A model generated the notes under the pieces. That model saw only the letters and a program-made list of their open reading frames with translations. It was not told the origin of the DNA and did no database searches. Below, piece after piece: positions 1 to 6,077 of a stretch of 6,077 nt of DNA. Position numbers and translations under genes: made by a program. Within the stretch, counting starts at the first letter, position 1; every line of letters begins with the position of its first letter. The stretch is from the NCBI GenBank assembly GCA_021810735.1, contig JAJZIF010000252.1:1-6077 (forward strand), in the 5' to 3' direction. This stretch comes from Acidobacteriota bacterium (GTDB lineage Bacteria; Acidobacteriota; Terriglobia; Terriglobales; Acidobacteriaceae).

Positions 1-1
1 G

Positions 2-85
2 ATGGCCGCGGCGCGCGGTCTTGGCACCGTGGACTTTGAAAAGCTGGCCGTAAAAATCAGCCGGCTCAGTCTCAAGGCCTCGTAG
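2..85 (+). CDS. 3' end of an unidentified gene entering from the left (possible 3-hydroxyisobutyrate-dehydrogenase-like C-terminus)
   Basis: This frame is open from the window edge to a TAG at 83-85 and gives 27 residues, ending in a basic amphipathic stretch (KLAVKISRLSLKAS). The segment ARGLGTVDFEKLA resembles the extreme C-terminus of NAD-dependent beta-hydroxyacid dehydrogenases of the 3-hydroxyisobutyrate dehydrogenase type, where an 'A-x-G-x-G-x-x-D-F' segment precedes the last helix. That resemblance is from memory and covers too few residues to be trusted. The ATG at 2-4 is probably internal rather than the start. The next gene begins 64 bases downstream on the same strand, so the two may be co-transcribed. 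The product name is a guess; that it is a real gene end is more likely than not. Confidence 0.5.
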   Translation: MAAARGLGTVDFEKLAVKISRLSLKAS

Positions 86-149
86 GCTGCTTCCGGACCG
101 CAGACTTGCAGCCTCTTCGCAAGGTGAGCGCGCCGCGCCGCAGCCCACC

Positions 150-2486
150 ATGATTGCAGGTCCAGTGCATGACGGTTCCAATGCGTCGAGAAAGCAATCC
201 ATCCGCGTGGCCAAAGCAGTTGCCGCGGTTGTAGGATGCGCCGCCGCGGTTGGGCAAATCACGCTCATGCGTGAAGTCATTGTTCTCTTCAACGGCAATG
301 AGCTGTCCCTGGGAGTCTTTCTCGCCATCTGGCTCGCGTGGACTGCCGCAGGCAGTACTCTGGGCGGTAGCCTGGCGCGCAGACGCGCTGACGTACGCAC
401 GGCCATTGCCGCAGCGGAATGCCTGAGCGCCCTGAGCATTCCACTTGCAGTCTGGATCGTGCGCGGCGCAAGGGCACATTTGCAGGCAGTGCCGGGCGAG
501 TTGCTTGGGCCTGTGCCATTGGCACTGGCTTCCGCGCTAAGCCTCAGCGCATTTTGCATCGTCTCAGGCTGCCTCTTTGCACTCGCGGCCCGCATGGTGC
601 AGCAAGAGAGCGCGGTTGCGGGACATACGGCCGTCAGCCTTGCCTATCTCTTTGAAACTGCCGGCTTCGCGCTGGGCGGAATCCTCACCAGCGTTCTCTT
701 GCTCGGCTTCCTCAACTCCTTTCAGTTAGCGTTGATTGTCACCCTGCTGAATCTGATCGTGGCATGCAGCCTGTATTTCAGAATCCGGCGCTGGCGCGTT
801 GGGACAGCGATAGCCGCAACAGCGCTGGTTCTTGTACTTTTAGTCCGGGTAGCGCCGCGCATGGAGCAAGCTACGCAGCAGCGCATCTGGAAGGGCTTCC
901 GCGTGATCGGCTCCAGAGAATCAATTTATGGCAAGCTCACCGTTCTGGAATCCGGCGGGCTGCGAAGCATCTATGAAAACGGCGCCGTGCTCGCCAATGT
1001 GCCTGACGCGGCAGCAGCCGAGGAAACAGTGCATTACGCGCTGCTGGAACACCCTGCCCCCACGCGGGTCTTGCTTATGGGCGGCGGCATCAATGGGAGC
1101 ATTGCCGAAGCTCTTCAACATCCAACCATCAAGCGGCTCGACTACGTTGAGCTTGACCCGGCGTTGATCGGGATCTACAAGCAGTTCTTTCCAGCCGAGT
1201 ATGCGCGCGCTTTCGCCAACCCGCGGGTTCATGTCCATTACGCCGACGGGCGGCGCTATCTGAAGTCAAGCAGGCGCAAATTCGACGCGGTCATCGTAAG
1301 CGTACCCGAACCGGAAAATGCCCAGTTGAACCGTTTCTACACCACAGAATTTTTCCGCTCGGTTCGCGATCACCTTGCGCCCGGGGGACTGGTCGCGCTC
1401 AATCTGCGCGCCTCGGAAGATTCCATCGGCCCCGCGCTCGCCGCCTTTCTCCGCTGCATTCACCACACGCTTCACGGTGTGTTTCCTTACGTGACTGTGA
1501 TTCCGGGCGCAACCATCCACATGTTTGGCGCCACGCAGCCTGGAGTTCTCACCAGCAATCCGCACGCATTGATGGCGAGACTTAAAGGCCGCGGCCTTCA
1601 CACTCGTTACGTGCGCGAGTACTTCATTCCCTTTCGCATGATGCCCGATCGCATGGCGCAGATGAATGAACTGCTGCGCTCGCTTCCGTCGACTCCCACC
1701 AATCGCGACTTTGAGCCCGTCGCCTATTACTTCGGGACCGTGCTGTGGGGCGCTCAATTCAAGTCTGGTTATGCGCGCCTGCTCGAAAACTTCGCTGGCA
1801 TCCGCTTCCCGGTACTGCTCGCCGTTGTTGCCGCGTCGTCGCTCTTGTTGATCCTCCTTTGGCATTTTGCCGCGGAAAAACGCGCGCGCTACGTCGCGGC
1901 ATGGTCTGTCGTCGCCACAGGCTACACGCTCATGGCGCTGCAACTTCTTCTCCTGCTTGCCTTCCAGTCAATTTGCGGTTATGTCTACTACAGCCTGGCA
2001 CTGCTGATCGGCATGTTTATGGCCGGCATCGCCCTGGGAAGCTTGCTCGGCCTCACGCAGCTTGGCCGGAACAACACCAGGCTCTTCTTGAGATCGGCAG
2101 CTATCAATCTCCTCTTGCTGGCGGCCGCTTCCCCACTGCTCCTGTTCCTGGTCACTCAGCTAGCCCGCAGTTCCGCAGCAAGCGGCTTTATGCCGCTCAC
2201 CCAGTTCATCTTCTCCGCGCTCGCCATCTTCTGTGGAATGCCGGGAGGCTATCAGTTCCCGATTGCGTCGGCGATCCATCAGGATGGCCGCCCAACACAA
2301 CCAGGCACAGGCACGCTCTACGCTCTCGATCTGCTGGGAGGCTGTGCGGGCGCATTGCTGCTCGCAGCATTTCTTGTCCCGCTGCTTGGCTTCTGGAACA
2401 CTGCGTGGATGTCTGCAATAATCGCCCTGGCGCCGGCGGCCTCCGTTTCCTTCCTCGGCTTCAATTCCGCGAGGCATCGTGCGTAG
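150..2486 (+). CDS. Polytopic membrane protein with an embedded spermidine-synthase-like domain
   Basis: The product has 778 residues, against roughly 280-300 for a classical soluble spermidine synthase. About seven hydrophobic segments (residues ~22-233) come first, then a soluble Rossmann methyltransferase-like domain (~245-535), then about seven more hydrophobic segments (~553-770). The soluble domain has the nucleotide-binding loop LLMGGGINGSIAEAL (308-322), the acidic strand end DYVELDP (331-337) and ADGRRY (365-370), as in aminopropyltransferases. The usual catalytic aspartate motif (D-x-x-D-P after the fourth strand) reads SVPEP (384-388): Ser and Glu replace both Asp residues. The following AQLNRFYTTEFF stretch is, from memory, typical of the membrane-fused branch of this family. 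Spermidine synthesis is therefore doubtful and the substrate is unknown. The membrane halves resemble each other. The start is uncertain: no Shine-Dalgarno precedes ATG 150 at a normal distance (the closest purine-rich run, 121-128, is about 21 bases upstream), and GTG 207 is an in-frame alternative just before the first membrane segment. The 3' end overlaps the convergent Memo-AMMECR1 gene by 26 bases. Confidence 0.88.
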   Translation: MIAGPVHDGSNASRKQSIRVAKAVAAVVGCAAAVGQITLMREVIVLFNGNELSLGVFLAIWLAWTAAGSTLGGSLARRRADVRTAIAAAECLSALSIPLAVWIVRGARAHLQAVPGELLGPVPLALASALSLSAFCIVSGCLFALAARMVQQESAVAGHTAVSLAYLFETAGFALGGILTSVLLLGFLNSFQLALIVTLLNLIVACSLYFRIRRWRVGTAIAATALVLVLLVRVAPRMEQATQQRIWKGFRVIGSRESIYGKLTVLESGGLRSIYENGAVLANVPDAAAAEETVHYALLEHPAPTRVLLMGGGINGSIAEALQHPTIKRLDYVELDPALIGIYKQFFPAEYARAFANPRVHVHYADGRRYLKSSRRKFDAVIVSVPEPENAQLNRFYTTEFFRSVRDHLAPGGLVALNLRASEDSIGPALAAFLRCIHHTLHGVFPYVTVIPGATIHMFGATQPGVLTSNPHALMARLKGRGLHTRYVREYFIPFRMMPDRMAQMNELLRSLPSTPTNRDFEPVAYYFGTVLWGAQFKSGYARLLENFAGIRFPVLLAVVAASSLLLILLWHFAAEKRARYVAAWSVVATGYTLMALQLLLLLAFQSICGYVYYSLALLIGMFMAGIALGSLLGLTQLGRNNTRLFLRSAAINLLLLAAASPLLLFLVTQLARSSAASGFMPLTQFIFSALAIFCGMPGGYQFPIASAIHQDGRPTQPGTGTLYALDLLGGCAGALLLAAFLVPLLGFWNTAWMSAIIALAPAASVSFLGFNSARHRA

Positions 2487-4032
2487 GCGGCTGTTGTTCG
2501 CCGAACACGAATGCTGTGAATTTGAAGATGTCTGTATCGTCGTCCTGCCAGCACTCGGGAACCATGCCGGCCTTGACGCATGTTTCGCGTAAAAACGTCG
2601 TCCGATCCCAGTGCTGCTCTACAGGAACCTGCGGGAGCAGTAGCCCTTCGCGATCGCCATTCTTCATCAACAGCCCGTGCTCGCCCACGCGGATTTCCCG
2701 AACATCGCGCGCGCGCCGCATCGGCGACAACACCGAGATCTCGTACTCCAACTTGGGTAGCTCCGGTGCGGCAACCGGCCGGAATCGCGGATCGCGCAGG
2801 GCGGCAAGTGTGGCCGTGTCTCTCACTGTCATGTAGAGAGGCTCATTCGCCGCGGTAAAACCAATGCACCCGCGCAGTCTGCCTCCTTCGCGCAAGGTCA
2901 CAAATGCGCCACGGTCCTGGTTCAGCCGATCGTCGCTCGTGCTCTCAGGCGCGTAGAGTTTATGCCGCTGGACCGCAGATTCCACCGATTTGCGCGCCAC
3001 GTCAAGCAGTTTCTTCTGCTCTTCTTCGCTCAGAGAGAACGCGGCGCCAACTGTCTTTCCGCTTGCCGTCTTCACAAAAACATCCGCGCTGTAGCCCACC
3101 ACTTGCGAACGATCTCCTGTGACATCGCCGCTGTTTGCATACTTCAACACCCGGGCCTCATTCGCGCCCATGCGCTCGGCGGCAATCATTGCGGCAATAA
3201 TAGGTCCGCCGCCGCATGCTTCCCACACGCGATTCTGGAAGTTGCGCGACATGTTGAGGTAGTCCCAGATTTGCAGCGCGGCCAGCGTCTTATGATCGAT
3301 CCGCTCCGCTTCGTTATAGGTGTGATAGTGCGAAAGATCGGAACTGGCGACAATCAGCGTGTCTCCCGCCGCACCCTCCGGGCCTGAAGTGCCGGACGCG
3401 CTGCTCTCCTTTTCAATGAGTTTGGCCAGCGACACTCCGAGCGCGCGGCTGGCAGCATAACTCTGGTCTCCCATGATGATGGGAACCAGCGTGAAGTCTC
3501 CCAGTACACGCTGCAGCCACGGCAACTGCACTTCAAGCGCATGTTCCGCACCTTGCGCGGTTCGCTTGTGCCCGCGCTCCGAAAGCCGGACTGAAGCATT
3601 GGTCCTGGTGAGCTTTTCAACGAATGCCTTATCGACGGGCACAACACCCAGCGGAGTCACGTAGCCGTCGCCATCATACACCGAGGAAAAATTGAAAGCC
3701 TCGTAGTGCGATGGGGCAATGATCACAACGCGCGCGTATTTGTGCCCCTTAAGCGCCGCATACGAGTAAGCTGCCACCGGTCCCGAGTATTGATAGCCCG
3801 CATGCGGCGCCACCAGAGCCAGGATTTGTCCTTCGATCGGCGGCGTCGTTGCCTTCGCCAGCATGCCGTCCATCATGGCCCTCAACACAGTTGGATCTGC
3901 CGGATAAAAGCTTCCTGCCACTCCCGCGGGGCGCAATTTCTTCTGTTCAAGACCCGTCTGTGACCAAAGCGTTGTTGTTAGGAAACTGAGAAATAGTGCT
4001 ACCATCATGCAACTTTCCCATCTCATGTTCAT
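2461..4032 (-). CDS. amrB-amrA: Memo-like / AMMECR1-like fusion, AmmeMemoRadiSam system proteins B and A, with N-terminal signal peptide
   Basis: The product has 523 residues from the ATG at 4030-4032. Residues 1-24 look like a Sec signal peptide: short basic start, hydrophobic core MMVALFLSFL, possible cleavage after LWS. The Memo domain (~32-322) starts with the family-type RPAGVAGSFYPAD and keeps the candidate metal and active-site residues: His77 in APHAGY, His109 in APSHY, Glu163-His164 in EHALEVQLPW, Asp232 and His235 in SSDLSHY, and Cys273 in EACGGGPI. Memo is structurally related to class III extradiol dioxygenases; the bacterial reaction is unknown. The AMMECR1 domain follows (~336-510) with its hallmark LRGCIG at 386-391. 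A and B are usually separate proteins, so this is a B-A fusion. The start is chosen by AGGA at 4040-4043, 7 bases upstream, and because the frame extended to 4176 would run deep into the radical SAM gene. A second ATG lies two codons on, at 4024-4026. It is the third visible gene of the minus-strand operon, 23 bases after amrS, and ends tail-to-tail inside the last codons of the membrane protein gene. Confidence 0.92.
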   Translation of the reverse strand: MNMRWESCMMVALFLSFLTTTLWSQTGLEQKKLRPAGVAGSFYPADPTVLRAMMDGMLAKATTPPIEGQILALVAPHAGYQYSGPVAAYSYAALKGHKYARVVIIAPSHYEAFNFSSVYDGDGYVTPLGVVPVDKAFVEKLTRTNASVRLSERGHKRTAQGAEHALEVQLPWLQRVLGDFTLVPIIMGDQSYAASRALGVSLAKLIEKESSASGTSGPEGAAGDTLIVASSDLSHYHTYNEAERIDHKTLAALQIWDYLNMSRNFQNRVWEACGGGPIIAAMIAAERMGANEARVLKYANSGDVTGDRSQVVGYSADVFVKTASGKTVGAAFSLSEEEQKKLLDVARKSVESAVQRHKLYAPESTSDDRLNQDRGAFVTLREGGRLRGCIGFTAANEPLYMTVRDTATLAALRDPRFRPVAAPELPKLEYEISVLSPMRRARDVREIRVGEHGLLMKNGDREGLLLPQVPVEQHWDRTTFLRETCVKAGMVPECWQDDDTDIFKFTAFVFGEQQPPTHDASRN

Positions 4033-4039
4033 GTACCAG

Positions 4040-4043
4040 TCCT
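4040..4043 (-). promoter_or_regulatory. Ribosome binding site of the Memo-AMMECR1 gene
   Basis: AGGA on the minus strand lies 7 bases before the ATG at 4030-4032, in the 23-base gap after the radical SAM stop codon (4056-4058). It settles the start against the longer in-frame opening at 4176, and the resulting N-terminus is a clean signal peptide. Confidence 0.65.
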
Positions 4044-4055
4044 GTTCTTCCGCGC

Positions 4056-5303
4056 TCAAGCGTGCCAGACGCCTGGAATCTTCCGTTTGCAGAAGGGACA
4101 TGCATCCTTGCGAATGAGCATCTGACGGATCTCGAATCCCGCCCGCTCCACCAGCAGGTGCTTGCACTGCGGACAATATGTGTTCTCAGCCGGATGCCCC
4201 GGAACATTGCCGATATACACAAAGTGAAGTCCTTCCGCCATCGCGATCCGCCGCGCGCGCTCCAGCGTGCTGACAGGCGTGATGGGCAGGTTCTTCAGCA
4301 GATAATCGGGATGAAACTGGATAAAATGCAGCGGCACGTCTATGCCGAGATTCCCTTTCACCCAGCGCGCCAGGCCGTTGAACTCCGCGTCGCTGTCGTT
4401 GAGTGTGGGCACTACGAGGTAGACAATCTCGGTCCACTTGCCCATTTTGCGCAGCGTGACAAGCGTATCGAGCACCGGCTTCAACTCTCCCACCACAACC
4501 TTCTGGTAATAGCTCTCCGAAAATGCCTTCAGATCAATCTTGACCGCATCCATCTTTCCATACGCGGCTCGCAGCGCCTCCTCCTGAATGTAGCCATTCG
4601 ATATCACAACGCTGCGAATGCCCGCCTCGTGTCCTGCATCCGCGGCATCCATCAGAAACTCGCTGAACACCACCGGTTCGCTGTAGGTATACGCAATCGT
4701 CGGACATTTCCATTGCGCCGCCAGTTCGGCTACTCGCTTCGGCGGAATATACTCGGCGGGAATCTGTTCCGGGCGTGCCTGCGAGATATCCCAGTTCTGG
4801 CAGAATTTGCAGTTCACATTGCATCCCGCCGTTGCCAGCGAAAACGCCAGCGAGCCGGGCAGATAATGAAACAGCGGCTTCTTCTCCACCGGATCGACAT
4901 GCGCAGCGCAGACCCGTGAATGCACCAGCGAATAATAAACACCACCGCGATTTTCACGAACACCGCAGTATCCGCGCTCGCGATCGCCCACCACGCATTC
5001 CCGCGGGCACAGCTTGCACTTGATTTTCTTGTTCGCGAGCTTTCGGTAGAATCGCGCCTCGACGATAAACCGCGCGTCATTCTCCCGCGCAGGCTCCGCC
5101 CACCCCGGCATGGCCCGCAATGGCTGCAAGATCTGACATGCGCCTCCCGCCATGCCAAGCGACGCGGCCTTCAACAGAAAGGACCGGCGATCCAGCGGCC
5201 AGCGCGCCGGTAGCTGTTCGCCGCGCAAAGCGCAGCTGGCCTCGTTCTTTCCCGCGCAATCCTGCGTCTCGCTAATCCCGCATGAGGAGCGTTCCGGAAT
5301 CAT
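4056..5303 (-). CDS. amrS: AmmeMemoRadiSam system radical SAM enzyme with a twin-arginine-type leader
   Basis: The product has 415 residues. The radical SAM cluster motif is C161-x3-C165-x2-C168 (CNVNCKFC), which binds the [4Fe-4S] cluster that cleaves S-adenosylmethionine. Ahead of it is the family-type cysteine set KCKLCPREC...GYCG (C96, C99, C103, C113). Near the C-terminus are two CxxC pairs, C377/C380 and C402/C405, which look like a zinc ribbon or an extra cluster site. The order resembles the pyruvate-formate-lyase-activase-like enzymes found with Memo and AMMECR1 proteins; the substrate is unknown. Conserved sequence begins near residue 82. Before it is an extension with DRRSFLLK at 38-45, a hydrophobic stretch and a possible cleavage after residue 69 (PGWA), i.e. 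a Tat-type signal. The start is supported by AAGGGG, 6 bases upstream. TTG at residue 26 is a weaker alternative that would keep the twin arginines. The gene begins 12 bases after the DUF362 stop and is followed after 23 bases by the Memo-AMMECR1 fusion. Confidence 0.93.
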   Translation of the reverse strand: MIPERSSCGISETQDCAGKNEASCALRGEQLPARWPLDRRSFLLKAASLGMAGGACQILQPLRAMPGWAEPARENDARFIVEARFYRKLANKKIKCKLCPRECVVGDRERGYCGVRENRGGVYYSLVHSRVCAAHVDPVEKKPLFHYLPGSLAFSLATAGCNVNCKFCQNWDISQARPEQIPAEYIPPKRVAELAAQWKCPTIAYTYSEPVVFSEFLMDAADAGHEAGIRSVVISNGYIQEEALRAAYGKMDAVKIDLKAFSESYYQKVVVGELKPVLDTLVTLRKMGKWTEIVYLVVPTLNDSDAEFNGLARWVKGNLGIDVPLHFIQFHPDYLLKNLPITPVSTLERARRIAMAEGLHFVYIGNVPGHPAENTYCPQCKHLLVERAGFEIRQMLIRKDACPFCKRKIPGVWHA

Positions 5304-5309
5304 CGCGCA

Positions 5310-5315
5310 CCCCTT
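5310..5315 (-). promoter_or_regulatory. Ribosome binding site of the radical SAM gene, abutting the DUF362 stop codon
   Basis: AAGGGG on the minus strand lies 6 bases before the ATG at 5301-5303 and directly follows the TGA of the DUF362 gene (5316-5318). This layout suggests translational coupling within one transcript. It also supports the long N-terminal start, which includes the twin-arginine leader. Confidence 0.7.
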
Positions 5316-6077
5316 TCACGCCACCTGTGTTTCCACCACCGTGATGCGCCGTGGATCGTTATTACCCAACCGATGCCTCGCGTCCGCCGCAGTAGCAATG
5401 TAGTTCGGTGCTCTGCCTTCGGCCGTTAGCGTCTTCAATCCCTCGGCAGCGCGCTTGCGTTCGATCATCTGCCAGCCGGAATAGTCGAGCGCCACCGGAT
5501 CTGTAGAGACAATCAATGTATTTGCGCGCCAGGCAAATTGCGGCTTGAAACCCGGTCCACCTTCAAAGCAGGCTGTAGTGGCATCGCAGATGTGCAGGCG
5601 CAATCTGCACCGCAACTCGGGCAGCGCATTCACATCCGCTATGTAGGGATTGCAGCCATCGGGATGATACTTGTTCGGATTGTGGATCACACCGTACATG
5701 TTCTTGAGAGCGATCGTTACGCCCGCGCCATCGTGATCCTTCAGCACCGGAACATTAATCAGCACATCGCAGCGCTCAATTAGAATCTTCGACAGCCGGC
5801 TGCCGACGCTGCCGAATGACGCCAGATAGTCGCTGTAACCCACGCGGTCAGTGCCGTAGCACTGCACCTGGTTGCCGCCGCTGCGGATGCGAAAGCCGGC
5901 ACGCTCCAATTCCTCGCTGTCCCGGTCCCAGATCACGATGTCCGATGCCTTGATTCCCGCTTCGCGCAGCCGTTCGCAGATCGCCTCCACAAGCAGCACG
6001 TTCGTTGAAAGCCCGCGCCCGCCCAGCGTATTTACCTTCAAACCGACCCGCTGCCCCGGACGCACCGCCTTCGTCCA
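5316..6077 (-). CDS. DUF362 domain protein, partial (N-terminus beyond the right edge)
   Basis: The 253 visible residues run off the window. The frame stays open past GTG 6063-6065, and the residues before it (WTKAVRPGQRVGLKVN) already read as the family's 'P-G-x-x-V-x-x-K-x-N' opening, so that GTG is probably not the start. DUF362 hallmarks are DVLINVPVLKDHDGAGVTIA (about residues 104-123 of the visible part), followed by KNMYGV, then VSTDPVALDYSGW (190-202) and IERKR. The function of the family is not established; some members carry ferredoxin-type clusters. No CxxCxxC cluster is seen here, and the visible part ends shortly after the core domain. It is the first visible gene of the minus-strand operon, 12 bases before the radical SAM enzyme, which suggests a linked role. 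Members of this family often carry Tat signals; the missing N-terminus would show whether this one does. Confidence 0.88.
   Translation of the reverse strand, partial: WTKAVRPGQRVGLKVNTLGGRGLSTNVLLVEAICERLREAGIKASDIVIWDRDSEELERAGFRIRSGGNQVQCYGTDRVGYSDYLASFGSVGSRLSKILIERCDVLINVPVLKDHDGAGVTIALKNMYGVIHNPNKYHPDGCNPYIADVNALPELRCRLRLHICDATTACFEGGPGFKPQFAWRANTLIVSTDPVALDYSGWQMIERKRAAEGLKTLTAEGRAPNYIATAADARHRLGNNDPRRITVVETQVA

Noticed and set aside
85..113. Inverted repeat GGCTGC / GCAGCC just after the first stop codon, as a possible terminator
   Set aside because: The stem is only six pairs with a 17-base loop and no run of T after it; too weak to call.
223..252. Repeated 9-base word CCGCGGTTG, about 20 bases apart
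   Set aside because: It lies inside the coding sequence and encodes Ala/Val-rich membrane segment residues; probably codon-use coincidence.
1266..1943. 225-codon open frame antisense to the synthase domain
   Set aside because: The sense strand encodes the conserved synthase and membrane segments; the antisense translation is low-complexity and charged, with no motif.
1745..2836. 363-codon open frame on the + strand bridging the membrane protein and the Memo-AMMECR1 gene
   Set aside because: It runs out of frame through the membrane protein and then antisense to the AMMECR1 domain. The translation is rich in Arg, Ser and Pro with no family motif, as expected for a shadow frame in GC-rich DNA.
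4033..4176. Longer start for the Memo-AMMECR1 gene at 4176 (48 extra residues)
   Set aside because: It would overlap the radical SAM gene by about 120 bases, bury the signal peptide inside the protein and ignore the Shine-Dalgarno sequence at 4040-4043.
3996..4919. 307-codon open frame antisense to the radical SAM gene
   Set aside because: It lies opposite a gene with clear catalytic motifs and shows no recognisable domain of its own; a composition effect.
5136..5138. Lipoprotein-type cysteine (C56, GGAC) in the radical SAM leader
   Set aside because: The position three before the Cys is Gly rather than Leu or a similar residue, so the lipobox is poor; not called.

Overview
The window is a densely packed piece of a GC-rich bacterial chromosome. 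It shows no mobile element, RNA gene, CRISPR array or long non-coding stretch. The organism cannot be named with certainty. The GC-rich composition and the mix of genes (an AmmeMemoRadiSam cluster with secretion signals, next to a membrane-embedded spermidine-synthase-like protein) would fit an acidobacterium or a similar soil or sediment lineage, but that is an inference.

Layout: (1) positions 2-85 (+) are the last 27 codons of a gene that enters from the left. (2) After a 64-base gap, 150-2486 (+) encodes a 778-residue polytopic membrane protein with a spermine/spermidine-synthase-type fold inserted between two related membrane halves. (3) The other half is a tight operon on the minus strand, read right to left: a DUF362 protein (partial, 5316-6077), the AmmeMemoRadiSam radical SAM enzyme (4056-5303), and a fusion of the Memo-like protein B with the AMMECR1-like protein A (2461-4032). 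The gaps in the operon are 12 and 23 bases, and both downstream genes have a visible Shine-Dalgarno sequence. The operon and the membrane protein gene converge and overlap by 26 bases at their 3' ends.

The AmmeMemoRadiSam trio is a widespread, conserved set of unknown function: an AMMECR1 domain, a Memo domain related to class III extradiol dioxygenases, and a radical SAM enzyme. Here all three modules are present in two genes. The main oddity is that both polypeptides carry export-like N-termini ahead of the conserved family domains: a twin-arginine signal on the radical SAM enzyme and a Sec-like signal peptide on the Memo-AMMECR1 fusion. If real, the system would work outside the cytoplasm, which is unexpected for a radical SAM enzyme. 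DUF362 is a putative partner from operon position. The second notable point is that the synthase domain of the membrane protein lacks both aspartates of the usual propylamine-transferase catalytic motif, so true spermidine synthesis is unlikely.
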